NCBI GenBank assembly: GCA_039818665.1
Contig: JBCBTJ010000010.1
Coordinates: 1 to 64,000, forward strand
Direction of reading: 5' to 3'
DNA: 64,000 nt
Origin: JBCBTJ01 sp039818665
GTDB taxonomy: Bacteria > Pseudomonadota > Alphaproteobacteria > Caulobacterales > Hyphomonadaceae
Program-made: the position numbers and the translations under genes
Shown: positions 22,961 to 29,611 of the stretch, piece by piece
Numbering within the stretch: the stretch's first letter is position 1
Layout: each line of letters begins with the position of its first letter
The notes under the pieces: generated by a model
The model's input: only the letters and a program-made list of their open reading frames with translations
What the model was told of the DNA's origin: nothing
Databases searched by the model: none

Positions 22961-24307
22961 ATGCCCGACAGGTATTGTCTCGACCCGTTCATTGACGCCC
23001 TCAAAAACCGTGCCCCCGGTGAAGACGCGTTTCACCAGGCCGTACGCGACGTCGCCCGTGACATCATTCCGGTTATCAACGACACGCCAGCCTATCAGGA
23101 TGCGTGCTTGCTGGAACGTCTCACCGAGCCCGATCGGATGATGTCCTTCCGCGTCGCGTGGGAGCGCGATGACGGGTCGATCGCCGTCAATCGCGCCTAT
23201 CGCGTGCAGTTCAATGGCGCGATCGGGCCTTACAAGGGCGGGCTCCGTTTTCACCCGAGTGTCACGCCGTCAGTGCTGAAATTTCTTGGGTTTGAGCAGA
23301 CCTTCAAGAACGCGCTGACCGGGCTGCCCATGGGCGGGGCGAAAGGCGGGTCCGACTTCGATCCGTCGGGCTGCAGCGACGCGGAGATTGAACGCTTCTG
23401 CCAGGCCATGATGATGGAGTTGCACCGCCACATCGGACCCGACCGGGACGTGCCCGCCGGCGATATCAATGTGGGCGCGCGCGAGATCGGCTATCTCTTC
23501 GGCGCCTACAGACGCATCACGGGCGACTATCAAGGCGTGCTGACCGGCAAGGGCCTGTCCTATGGTGGCAGCGAGATGCGCATCGAGGCGACGGGCTATG
23601 GGCTTATCTACTTCTTGCGCGAGATGCTGCGCCAAACCGATGGCGACCTCGACGGCCAGACAATCGTGATTTCCGGCGCAGGCAATGTCGCCACCTACGC
23701 GGCTGAAAAAGCGATCGCCCTGGGCTCCAAAGTGGTCGCGCTTTCTGACAGCACTGGCGCCGTCCTCGACAAGGACGGCTTCACCGATGAAAAGCTTGCC
23801 TGGGTCCGCGATCTGAAATCGGGATCCGGCGGTAGCCTCGAAGACTATGCCGACGCCTTCTCCGCCGACTGGAAAGCGGGGCAAACCCCGTGGGGCATCG
23901 ACTGCGATATCGCGCTGCCCTGCGCGGCCCAGAATGAGATGGATGAAGATGCCGCCCGACAACTTCTGAACAATGGCTGCCGCGCGATCGCGGAGGGGGC
24001 AAACATGCCGCTCACCGCCGGCGCGAAGGACTTCGTGCGCGACAGCGATCGCCTCTTCGGGCCCGCAAAGGCGGCCAATGCAGGCGGGGTCGCCGTTTCG
24101 GGACTTGAGATCTGGCAGAACCGCCGCCGCCGCTCGGCCGAAGAGGACGATATCGCCGAGGCGCTGGAAGGGTTGATGTCTGACATTCACGCCCGCTGCG
24201 CTGAAGAAGGTGAGCGCAAGGACGGACACATCGATTATGCCCGCGGCGTAAACGTCGCGGGGTTCAAGACCGTGGCTGACGCCATGGTCGCCCAGGGTAT
24301 CGGTTAG
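22961..24307 (+). CDS. gdhA: NADP-specific glutamate dehydrogenase
   Basis: A 448-residue hexameric-type enzyme that interconverts 2-oxoglutarate plus ammonia and glutamate. Key blocks are GPYKGGLRFHPSV (about 78-90), the catalytic lysine motif MGGAKGGSDFDP (about 109-120), PAGDINVGAREIGYL, and the nucleotide fold GAGNVATYAAEKA. Length fits the small NADP-linked class. ATG 22961 is chosen over an upstream TTG/GTG extension that would overlap the promoter. It heads a run with the DUF2945 and DUF3140 genes, placing ammonia assimilation or osmolyte supply under stress control. Confidence 0.93.
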   Translation: MPDRYCLDPFIDALKNRAPGEDAFHQAVRDVARDIIPVINDTPAYQDACLLERLTEPDRMMSFRVAWERDDGSIAVNRAYRVQFNGAIGPYKGGLRFHPSVTPSVLKFLGFEQTFKNALTGLPMGGAKGGSDFDPSGCSDAEIERFCQAMMMELHRHIGPDRDVPAGDINVGAREIGYLFGAYRRITGDYQGVLTGKGLSYGGSEMRIEATGYGLIYFLREMLRQTDGDLDGQTIVISGAGNVATYAAEKAIALGSKVVALSDSTGAVLDKDGFTDEKLAWVRDLKSGSGGSLEDYADAFSADWKAGQTPWGIDCDIALPCAAQNEMDEDAARQLLNNGCRAIAEGANMPLTAGAKDFVRDSDRLFGPAKAANAGGVAVSGLEIWQNRRRRSAEEDDIAEALEGLMSDIHARCAEEGERKDGHIDYARGVNVAGFKTVADAMVAQGIG

Positions 24308-24321
24308 AAAGGAGGCCAGAG

Positions 24322-24540
24322 GTGGCAGGATATTCAGAAGGCGTCCGCATTGCGTGGGACTGGGGCAATGGCGCCGCAGAAGGCGAGGTCATCGCGGTCT
24401 ACACGCAAAAACGGACTTTGAAGATCGATGGCAATGACGTCACCCGCGAGGCGAGCGACGACTGCCCCTCCTACAAGATCAAACAGGATGACGGCCAGAT
24501 TGTGTTCAAGAGCCATTCCGAAGTTCGGAAGGCGGGCTAA
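24322..24540 (+). CDS. DUF2945 (HVA1/Tudor-like) protein
   Basis: A 72-residue basic beta-barrel-type protein with the family pattern VRIAWDWGNGAAEGEVIAVY...RTLKIDGNDVTREASDD and PSYKIKQDDGQIVFKSHSEVRKAG. The fold is related to SH3/Tudor barrels; function unknown. It starts with GTG 24322 behind AAAGGAGG. 14 bases after gdhA and 3 bases before the DUF3140 gene. DUF2945-DUF3140 pairs are frequent in bacterial stress clusters. Confidence 0.85.
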   Translation: MAGYSEGVRIAWDWGNGAAEGEVIAVYTQKRTLKIDGNDVTREASDDCPSYKIKQDDGQIVFKSHSEVRKAG

Positions 24541-24543
24541 GTC

Positions 24544-24912
24544 ATGTCATCATCAAAGGATCGCGAGACTATCTGGTCGGAATGGCGCGAGCTGGTGAAC
24601 ATGGCGCCGAAGGCGCTGGAAGACTGGCTCCAAACAGACGAGAGCCGTTCGGTCGGCGACAGTGATGATGGGGAATCCACGGGCCATAAATCCGGTCGCC
24701 GCATCGTCCAGATCAAGCGCGCCGCCAAGGATGAGCTGTCCAATGACCAATGGGACCACATGGCCGCCGTGGTCGGCTACATCAAACGCCACTGCTCACA
24801 GGGCGGCCCCGATGCTGACGTGGAAACCAGTGCCTGGCGCTACTCGCTCATGAATTGGGGACATGATCCGCTTAAGGATGATGGGTGCAACCGACCGTCC
24901 GATGACGAATAG
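24544..24912 (+). CDS. DUF3140 family protein
   Basis: A 122-residue soluble, strongly charged protein. ELVNMAPKALEDWLQTDESRSVG (about 16-38) and RRIVQIKRAAKDELSNDQWDHMAAVVGYIKRH are the DUF3140 signature, and the end NWGHDPLK is also typical. Members are annotated as DNA-binding in some databases without firm proof. Third in the gdhA run. Confidence 0.85.
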   Translation: MSSSKDRETIWSEWRELVNMAPKALEDWLQTDESRSVGDSDDGESTGHKSGRRIVQIKRAAKDELSNDQWDHMAAVVGYIKRHCSQGGPDADVETSAWRYSLMNWGHDPLKDDGCNRPSDDE

Positions 24913-24941
24913 CGTGCCTCGCCAGTCGGCCCTCAACAGCG

Positions 24942-24960
24942 CGCCGAACCGGCGTTTTGT
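24942..24960 (+). terminator. Weak hairpin with T tail after the DUF3140 gene
   Basis: A 5-bp stem CGCCG / CGGCG with an AAC loop, followed by TTTTGTT. Short, but with the right tail to end the gdhA transcript before the next promoter. Confidence 0.35.
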
Positions 24961-24984
24961 TCCGCAACAATGCTGCGCGTGAGC

Positions 24985-25009
24985 GGAACGCCGGCAGACC
25001 TCACGCATT
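24985..25009 (+). promoter_or_regulatory. EcfG-type promoter for the DJ-1/PfpI gene (CATT variant)
   Basis: GGAAC (24985-24989), 16 bases, CATT (25006-25009), 37 bases before ATG 25047. Confidence 0.6.
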
Positions 25010-25046
25010 GCTCCAGTGTCCCCAGACACAAAGAAGGAGCTTCCCG

Positions 25047-25610
25047 ATGTCAAAACCCGCCCAAGGCAAACGCATGGCCATTCTCGCCGCCGATGGTTTC
25101 GAGCAGGTCGAACTCACATCCCCTCGCGACGCCATCGAAGCGGCTGGCGCTGAGACCATCCTCATTACGCCGGATGGAAAGCGCATCTCAGCTAACCAGC
25201 ACCGCGACCATGGCGACACGTTCGATGCCGATCTCAGCCTATCTTCCGCCAACTCGGACGATTATGACGCCCTGCTTGTTCCCGGCGGCCTGTTTAGCCC
25301 CGACGCGCTGCGCACCAACGACGTGGCGCTGTCCTTCGTCGAGGCTTTCTTCGAGCAGAAGAAACCTGTCTTTTCGATCTGCCACGGCCCTCAGGTGCTG
25401 ATTTCGGCGGACGTGGTGACGGGCCGAAAGATTACCGGCTATCCCGCGATCCAGCGTGATCTTGAGAACGCTGGCGGCCACGTGCTCGATGAGGCGGTTG
25501 TCGTCGACGCTGGCCTCGTCACGTCTCGCAGCCCCGACGACCTCGACGCGTTCAATGCGAAGATCGTCGAGGAGATCTGCGAAGGCCGCCACGAAGACCA
25601 GGCCGCTTGA
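25047..25610 (+). CDS. DJ-1/PfpI-family protein
   Basis: A 187-residue class I glutamine-amidotransferase-like protein. It has the family FEQVEL glutamate (about residue 18-23), a long GGLFSPD loop and the nucleophile elbow SICHGPQVL with Cys at about 113, followed by His. Relatives include stress protein YhbO and PfpI, linked to protein deglycation or aldehyde detoxification, although the activity is debated. ATG 25047 follows AAGGAG. 38 bases before the FMN reductase gene. Confidence 0.9.
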   Translation: MSKPAQGKRMAILAADGFEQVELTSPRDAIEAAGAETILITPDGKRISANQHRDHGDTFDADLSLSSANSDDYDALLVPGGLFSPDALRTNDVALSFVEAFFEQKKPVFSICHGPQVLISADVVTGRKITGYPAIQRDLENAGGHVLDEAVVVDAGLVTSRSPDDLDAFNAKIVEEICEGRHEDQAA

Positions 25611-25648
25611 TCAGCATACAGATTCCTCCAACAGGAGAAGAACCCTTT

Positions 25649-26200
25649 ATGAATTTCCAAATCGCAACCCTTTGCGGCAGCTTGCGCGAAGCGTCGGCCA
25701 ACCGGCGCCTCTTGCGGGCGGCCGCCGAAATCGCGCCCGACACTTGGCGCTTCGAGCATTTGATCGGTCTCGCCGACATTCCGCTCTACAATCAGGATAT
25801 CGAAGACCAGGACGGCTTTCCCGCCCCGGTCACGCGGCTGGCGGACGCGATCCGCGCCGCCGATGGCCTGATCATTTCGTCGCCCGAGTACAATTACGGC
25901 CCGCCCGGTGTCTTGAAAAACGCCATCGACTGGCTGTCGCGCGTTGAGGATCAGCCCTTTGAGGACCTCCCGCTTTCACTCATGTCGGCAAGCCCGTCGC
26001 CCATGGGCGGCATCCGCACACAATATCCGCTTCGGCAGATTTTCGTCGCGTTGAAAGCCGATGTGACGCGCCGGCCAGAGGGCGCTGTCGCGTCGGCCCA
26101 TGAGCGGTTCGACGACGGCAAGCTTGTCCACGAACAGACCCGCAGTGTCATCGCCGATCACCTTTCCGCGTTCGAGGCGGTGCTCAAGCGGCATGCCTAG
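25649..26200 (+). CDS. NADPH-dependent FMN reductase (flavodoxin fold)
   Basis: A 183-residue flavoprotein. The FMN phosphate loop is CGSLREASANRRLLRAA (about 8-24), with the FMN-contacting motif SSPEYNYGPPGVLKNAIDW. This is the chromate/azo/quinone reductase group (ChrR/YieF-like), which reduces quinones by two electrons and limits oxidative stress. ATG 25649 follows AGGAG; a TTG at 25607 in frame overlaps the previous stop and is less likely. Probably co-transcribed with the DJ-1-like gene. Confidence 0.9.
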   Translation: MNFQIATLCGSLREASANRRLLRAAAEIAPDTWRFEHLIGLADIPLYNQDIEDQDGFPAPVTRLADAIRAADGLIISSPEYNYGPPGVLKNAIDWLSRVEDQPFEDLPLSLMSASPSPMGGIRTQYPLRQIFVALKADVTRRPEGAVASAHERFDDGKLVHEQTRSVIADHLSAFEAVLKRHA

Positions 26201-26232
26201 CAATCTTCCCGTCCAGTGCCCGCGTTTCTTAT

Positions 26233-26257
26233 GGAACATGAGTGTGCTGCGCGCATT
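26233..26257 (+). promoter_or_regulatory. EcfG-type promoter for the entericidin gene (CATT variant)
   Basis: GGAAC (26233-26237), 16 bases, CATT (26254-26257), 32 bases before ATG 26290, leaving room for the AAGGAG ribosome site. Confidence 0.6.
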
Positions 26258-26289
26258 CTCTAAGTCCAAGCAAAAGGAGTTACCCACCC

Positions 26290-26442
26290 ATGAAAACCCT
26301 GCTCCAATCCCTCGCGGCCCTCGGCCTTCTCCTCGGCGCTAGCGCCTGCAACACCGTTGAAGGTGTTGGCAAAGACACGGAGTATGTCGGCGATCGCATC
26401 CAAGATGCATCTGAGGCGGTTGAGGAAGGGCTCGACGACTAG
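26290..26442 (+). CDS. Entericidin A/B-family lipoprotein
   Basis: A 50-residue lipoprotein: signal MKTLLQSLAALGLLLGASAC with the lipid Cys20, then NTVEGVGKDTEYVGDRIQDA, the usual entericidin mature part. Entericidins are small antidote/toxin-type lipoproteins induced in stationary phase; here it is most likely an envelope stress marker. AAGGAG precedes ATG 26290. Followed by a strong bidirectional terminator. Confidence 0.87.
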   Translation: MKTLLQSLAALGLLLGASACNTVEGVGKDTEYVGDRIQDASEAVEEGLDD

Positions 26443-26464
26443 TCTACAGTCTCGAACACGCAAA

Positions 26465-26492
26465 AAAAGGGAGGCCCGGCGGCCTCCCTTTT
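26465..26492. terminator. Bidirectional terminator between entericidin and csbD genes
   Basis: AAAA-GGGAGGCC-CGGC-GGCCTCCC-TTTT: an 8-bp GC stem extended by A/T pairs, with an A run on one side and a T run on the other. It suits both convergent transcripts. Confidence 0.88.
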
Positions 26493-26510
26493 CCTTTTGC
26501 GCTTCAAAGA

Positions 26511-26681
26511 TTAGGAGTCCAGCGCATCCTTTGCATCACCGGCGGCCTTGCGGGCTTCGCCCTCGGCCTTGTCCGCCTTGCCTTCGGCTTGGAGCGATTT
26601 GTCGTCGGTCACTTCGCCGACGGTCTCTTTCACTTCGCCTTCGACCTTTTTCGCAGCGCCTTTGACATGTTCCTTATCCAT
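26511..26681 (-). CDS. CsbD-family stress protein
   Basis: A 56-residue hydrophilic protein with the CsbD pattern KEHVKGAAKKVEGEVKETVGEVTDDKSLQAEGKADKAEG (about 3-41), expected to be disordered or helical. CsbD-like proteins are among the most regular GSR and sigma-B targets; function unknown. ATG 26681 follows GGAG; ATG-like upstream codons lie in the leader. A perfect EcfG box sits 33 bases upstream. Confidence 0.9.
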   Translation of the reverse strand: MDKEHVKGAAKKVEGEVKETVGEVTDDKSLQAEGKADKAEGEARKAAGDAKDALDS

Positions 26682-26713
26682 GGTCGGATCTCCTTTGGTT
26701 GCAGTCCTCAAAC

Positions 26714-26738
26714 AACGCGCGATATCAGGCTGTGTTCC
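26714..26738 (-). promoter_or_regulatory. EcfG-type promoter for the csbD-like gene
   Basis: Minus strand GGAAC (26738-26734), 16 bases, CGTT (26717-26714). Perfect consensus, placed back to back with the plus-strand box at 26747. Confidence 0.85.
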
Positions 26739-26746
26739 TCCTCCAT

Positions 26747-26771
26747 GGAACGAATCTTCCGGGAAGGCGTA
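26747..26771 (+). promoter_or_regulatory. EcfG-type promoter for the small secreted protein (CGTA variant)
   Basis: GGAAC (26747-26751), 16 bases, CGTA (26768-26771). It is divergent from the csbD box, with 8 bases between the two -35 elements. Confidence 0.55.
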
Positions 26772-26798
26772 ACCGACATGTCGATCAGGAGACGCTTC

Positions 26799-27059
26799 AT
26801 GAAGTACGCGCCGTTGGTCGCCCTCATGGCTTTCGCCAGTCCGTCATTCGCGCAAACCTCATCACCGTCTGTGGTCGTCGAAGCCGCAACGGCTGAAGCG
26901 GTCTCGTATCTGGAGGAGGGGCGCGTCGCGCTACCCCGCACCTGCGCGGGACCCCGGCGCGTCGATTGTAAATCTGCAATCGAAGACCCTAATGCGGGCG
27001 ACACCTCAACCCCGTGGGCCAGATCGAACTTTGCCACAGTTCTAAACAAAACGCCCTAG
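26799..27059 (+). CDS. Small secreted protein, hypothetical
   Basis: 86 residues from ATG 26799, which follows AGGAGA. An N-terminal signal peptide MKYAPLVALMAFASPSFAQ should be cut after AFA or FAQ. The mature part has a pair of cysteines (LPRTCAGPRRVDCKSA) that may form a disulfide. No family is recognised. An in-frame ATG at 26778, 6 bases after the EcfG -10, would add MSIRRRF and could also be used. The end overlaps the convergent NAD(P)-binding gene by 4 bases. Confidence 0.65.
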   Translation: MKYAPLVALMAFASPSFAQTSSPSVVVEAATAEAVSYLEEGRVALPRTCAGPRRVDCKSAIEDPNAGDTSTPWARSNFATVLNKTP

Positions 27060-27691
27060 CTGAGGAGATCCAAAGCCCGGACAATCGCAGAGGCGCCAGG
27101 CCCAGCTTCAAAAGTCTCATTTCTTGCGCGCTCATGCGTGAGAGCGTGGCTGAGAATAGCCGCAACGTCCGTTCTGGGGATTTCTCCCTGCGGATCGACA
27201 TGCCGGGCGATCACCACAGCGCCGTCGCCGATCTCATCGGAAAGACTGATCGGCCTGACAATCGCATAATCAAGACCGGAATTGCGAAGATGGGTGTCAG
27301 CCGCAGCCTTGGCCTGGAGATAGCGCCGCATTTCCTGCGGCGCGTCGTTGGGGGCATCGGCCCCTTTGGAACTCAGCATGACAAAGCGTTCTACACCGGC
27401 GCCCTTAGCGGTCTCGATGAGCGCGATCGCGCCATCTCGGTCAACGGCATCGGTTGCATCTTTACCCGTGTCCGACCCCGCGCCTGCAGCGAAGACAACG
27501 CCGTCGACACCATGGACAATCTTATCTGGTAAATCGGTAAGGTCGCCAATCCGAGACTGGCAATTTCCCGGCAGTTCGGCGTCTGCGGAACTGGGGCGGA
27601 GTAAAGCGATGGGCTCATGGTTTAACCTGAGGAGTTGATCAATGAGGTGGCGGCCTGTCCCACCCGTAGCGCCAGCGACGAGAACTTTCAT
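27056..27691 (-). CDS. NAD(P)-binding atypical SDR (NmrA-like)
   Basis: A 211-residue Rossmann protein. The dinucleotide motif VAGATGGTGRHLIDQLL (about 4-20) and the atypical-SDR segments GVDGVVFAAGAG, FVMLSSKGA and YAIVRPISLSDE are present, but the classical YxxxK is replaced by YLQAK after a spacer, as in the extended/atypical group. Relatives bind NADP and act as flavin/biliverdin reductase-like enzymes or redox sensors. It is preceded by a perfect EcfG box and is the last gene of the stress island. Confidence 0.88.
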   Translation of the reverse strand: MKVLVAGATGGTGRHLIDQLLRLNHEPIALLRPSSADAELPGNCQSRIGDLTDLPDKIVHGVDGVVFAAGAGSDTGKDATDAVDRDGAIALIETAKGAGVERFVMLSSKGADAPNDAPQEMRRYLQAKAAADTHLRNSGLDYAIVRPISLSDEIGDGAVVIARHVDPQGEIPRTDVAAILSHALTHERARNETFEAGPGASAIVRALDLLS

Positions 27692-27718
27692 GTTGTGTCC
27701 TTTCAGTGCCGAGTGCGT

Positions 27719-27743
27719 AACGAAGCTGAACGGCGCTGGTTCC
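27719..27743 (-). promoter_or_regulatory. EcfG-type promoter for the SDR gene
   Basis: Minus strand GGAAC (27743-27739), 16 bases, CGTT (27722-27719), 27 bases before ATG 27691. Perfect consensus. Confidence 0.85.
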
Positions 27744-27995
27744 GGCGCTGAGGCATAATTGCGTTGCTTTGTTGCTGGCTAAGTACTGGTGAAAGGCTCT
27801 ATTTGTGCAATCTGCTGATATAGTGTCAGATCGAACATCTCCCGCTCGCGTTCAAAGACAATCGCGGTGGAGCGGAAGGGCTTGTCGGTATGGAGTGCGG
27901 TAGAACATCTGCGGGCAATACTTGCTGCCACTGATATGCATAATAAAATATTAGAATCTGATGGTTGAGTGGAAGTAGGGCGTGCGGGCTGGGCC
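27744..27995. other. AT-richer intergenic border of the stress island
   Basis: About 250 bases with no supported gene. Around 27935-27962 the sequence becomes clearly AT-rich (TGCATAATAAAATATTAG), unlike the rest of the window. It separates the SDR promoter from the 3' end of the second AraC gene. Confidence 0.5.
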
Positions 27996-28907
27996 TTAGC
28001 CCGTCTTTTCGCGGCGGTATTGGCCGGGCGGGACGCCGGCGGCGCGTTTGAAGACGGTCGTCATATGCGCCTGGTTGGCGAAGCCGCAGCGATAGGCGAT
28101 TTCGCTGAGCGGAAGTTCGCTGGTTTCGAGCAATTCACGGCATCGCTGGACCCGGCGCGTTGTGACATAAGCGTGCGGCGTTTGACCGGTTTCATCGCGG
28201 AAACAGCGCAAGAAATGAAAAGAGCTGAGATGCGCGGCGGCCGCGATCTGCTCGAGCGAGAGGTTTTGATCGAGATTCGCTTCGATGAAGTCGATCGCGC
28301 TCGCCAGGCGCTTCTGCGACAAGGCCCGCCGCGCCGGCGCGATTGGCTCTGTGAGCGTCGAATGGTTTCGGAGCAGGTGGAGCGCGAGGGCTTGCGCGGC
28401 GCTTTCAAGGTATAGCGAGGACAGTCCGCCGCCGCGCATCAATTCGTCGCCGATGGCGCGCAGATAGGCCACGGCGGTCCCGTCGGTGTCGCCGTGCACG
28501 TCGATAAGCCGTGCGTTTTCCGCTTGCTCGCCAAACGCCTCCACGGCCAATGCGCTGATGAGTTGTTCAGGAAGCAGGACCTTTATGGTTTCGAACTGAG
28601 CGCCGCTTGGCACGATCCAGCGGCCTGGATGGTCGGGCGCGGCGACGGAGAATGCGCCCGCGCGCGTAGGACGCCCAAGGTCTGTCTCGCCGGCGCCTTT
28701 GATCACGGGATCCGGCATGATCGTAGGGAGGATCACCATATATGTGGGCCACGCCGCATAGGTGTTTTCTTCGAAGGCTTCGGTCGTTTTGATGGCCGCG
28801 AGTTCTAGCCGGCGAGCACGGGCGACGGCGTCGATTTGGTAGTTGCCGTTCTCGAACCCCGCCAAGGACGCCTCGGTCGCGTTTTGAATGGCTGCGGATG
28901 TCAGCAT
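27996..28907 (-). CDS. AraC-family transcriptional regulator (copy 2)
   Basis: A 303-residue regulator with the same layout as the protein at 4134-5060: an N-terminal sensing half and a C-terminal double HTH (SLEQIAAAAHLSSFHFLRCF; LSEIAYRCGFANQAHMTTV) ending GVPPGQYRR. A run around the CGFANQAH codons is identical at DNA level in both genes. ATG 28907 follows AGAGG; an extension to GTG/ATG near 28952 is possible. It points into the stress island, as copy 1 does from the other side. Confidence 0.85.
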   Translation of the reverse strand: MLTSAAIQNATEASLAGFENGNYQIDAVARARRLELAAIKTTEAFEENTYAAWPTYMVILPTIMPDPVIKGAGETDLGRPTRAGAFSVAAPDHPGRWIVPSGAQFETIKVLLPEQLISALAVEAFGEQAENARLIDVHGDTDGTAVAYLRAIGDELMRGGGLSSLYLESAAQALALHLLRNHSTLTEPIAPARRALSQKRLASAIDFIEANLDQNLSLEQIAAAAHLSSFHFLRCFRDETGQTPHAYVTTRRVQRCRELLETSELPLSEIAYRCGFANQAHMTTVFKRAAGVPPGQYRREKTG

Positions 28908-29177
28908 GACCTCTGTGTCCTCTAACAAATCTCGCCGCCAGGGCGCGCACAAAGCGGCCGACTACTCCCAGTCTATGCCATTCGCCGCGATGAAGGGTCA
29001 AATGCAGGCGCGCAGATCGGCAAGAATCGGAAAACCCCCGCAAGGCGGTGAAAGCGCCTGGGCGTGTGAAAAGTTAGGGGTGGTGTGGCGCAGGCGGCGT
29101 TTCGAGCGATCGCCCGGAGTGTTCAAACTGTCCTCGGCGTTCCCGCAAGAGACGTCGGTCTAACAAGAAGGGCGTCG

Positions 29178-29588
29178 ATGGCGATCGATATCGCTCAGCT
29201 GTTTTACGCGCAGATCGAGGCCCGCGACGCCGACAGCCTCGCGGGCTTGGCCAACCAGTCCGCGGAATTCGAGTGCATGGCGCTGGGGGTCGGCGGACCG
29301 GCGCGCCAAGCGTGTGTGCGGTACTGGCGCGACATGTTGGCCGGGTTTCCCGATTTGAGCATCGAGTTGCGCAAGACCTGGCTCGACGAGCTGGGCACGA
29401 CGGCGTTCGTCGACGCGGTGGTGTCGGGAACACAGGCCGAGGATGTGTTTCGGATCCGCTGCGCCGGACGGGCCTTCGCCAGTCGCCAATTGCACGTGTT
29501 CGAAGTGAATGGCGGCGGGCTGCTGAAGCGCCTGACTTTGTTCTGGGACCGCATGAGCTGGGAGCTGCAGCTCAGCGCCCGGCATTAG
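29178..29588 (+). CDS. SnoaL-like / NTF2-like protein
   Basis: A 136-residue cone-shaped-barrel protein. It starts with the typical helix (IAQLFYAQIEARDADSLAGL), then ARQACVRYWRDMLAGFPDLSIELR and strands ending GGLLKRLTLFWDRMSW. NTF2-like proteins include isomerases, hydrolases and binding partners; no activity can be assigned. ATG 29178 is preferred over an open upstream extension. It converges on the protease-nuclease gene with 23 bases between. Confidence 0.75.
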   Translation: MAIDIAQLFYAQIEARDADSLAGLANQSAEFECMALGVGGPARQACVRYWRDMLAGFPDLSIELRKTWLDELGTTAFVDAVVSGTQAEDVFRIRCAGRAFASRQLHVFEVNGGGLLKRLTLFWDRMSWELQLSARH

Positions 29589-29611
29589 GGCGCGGCGCGC
29601 CGGCCGACGCG

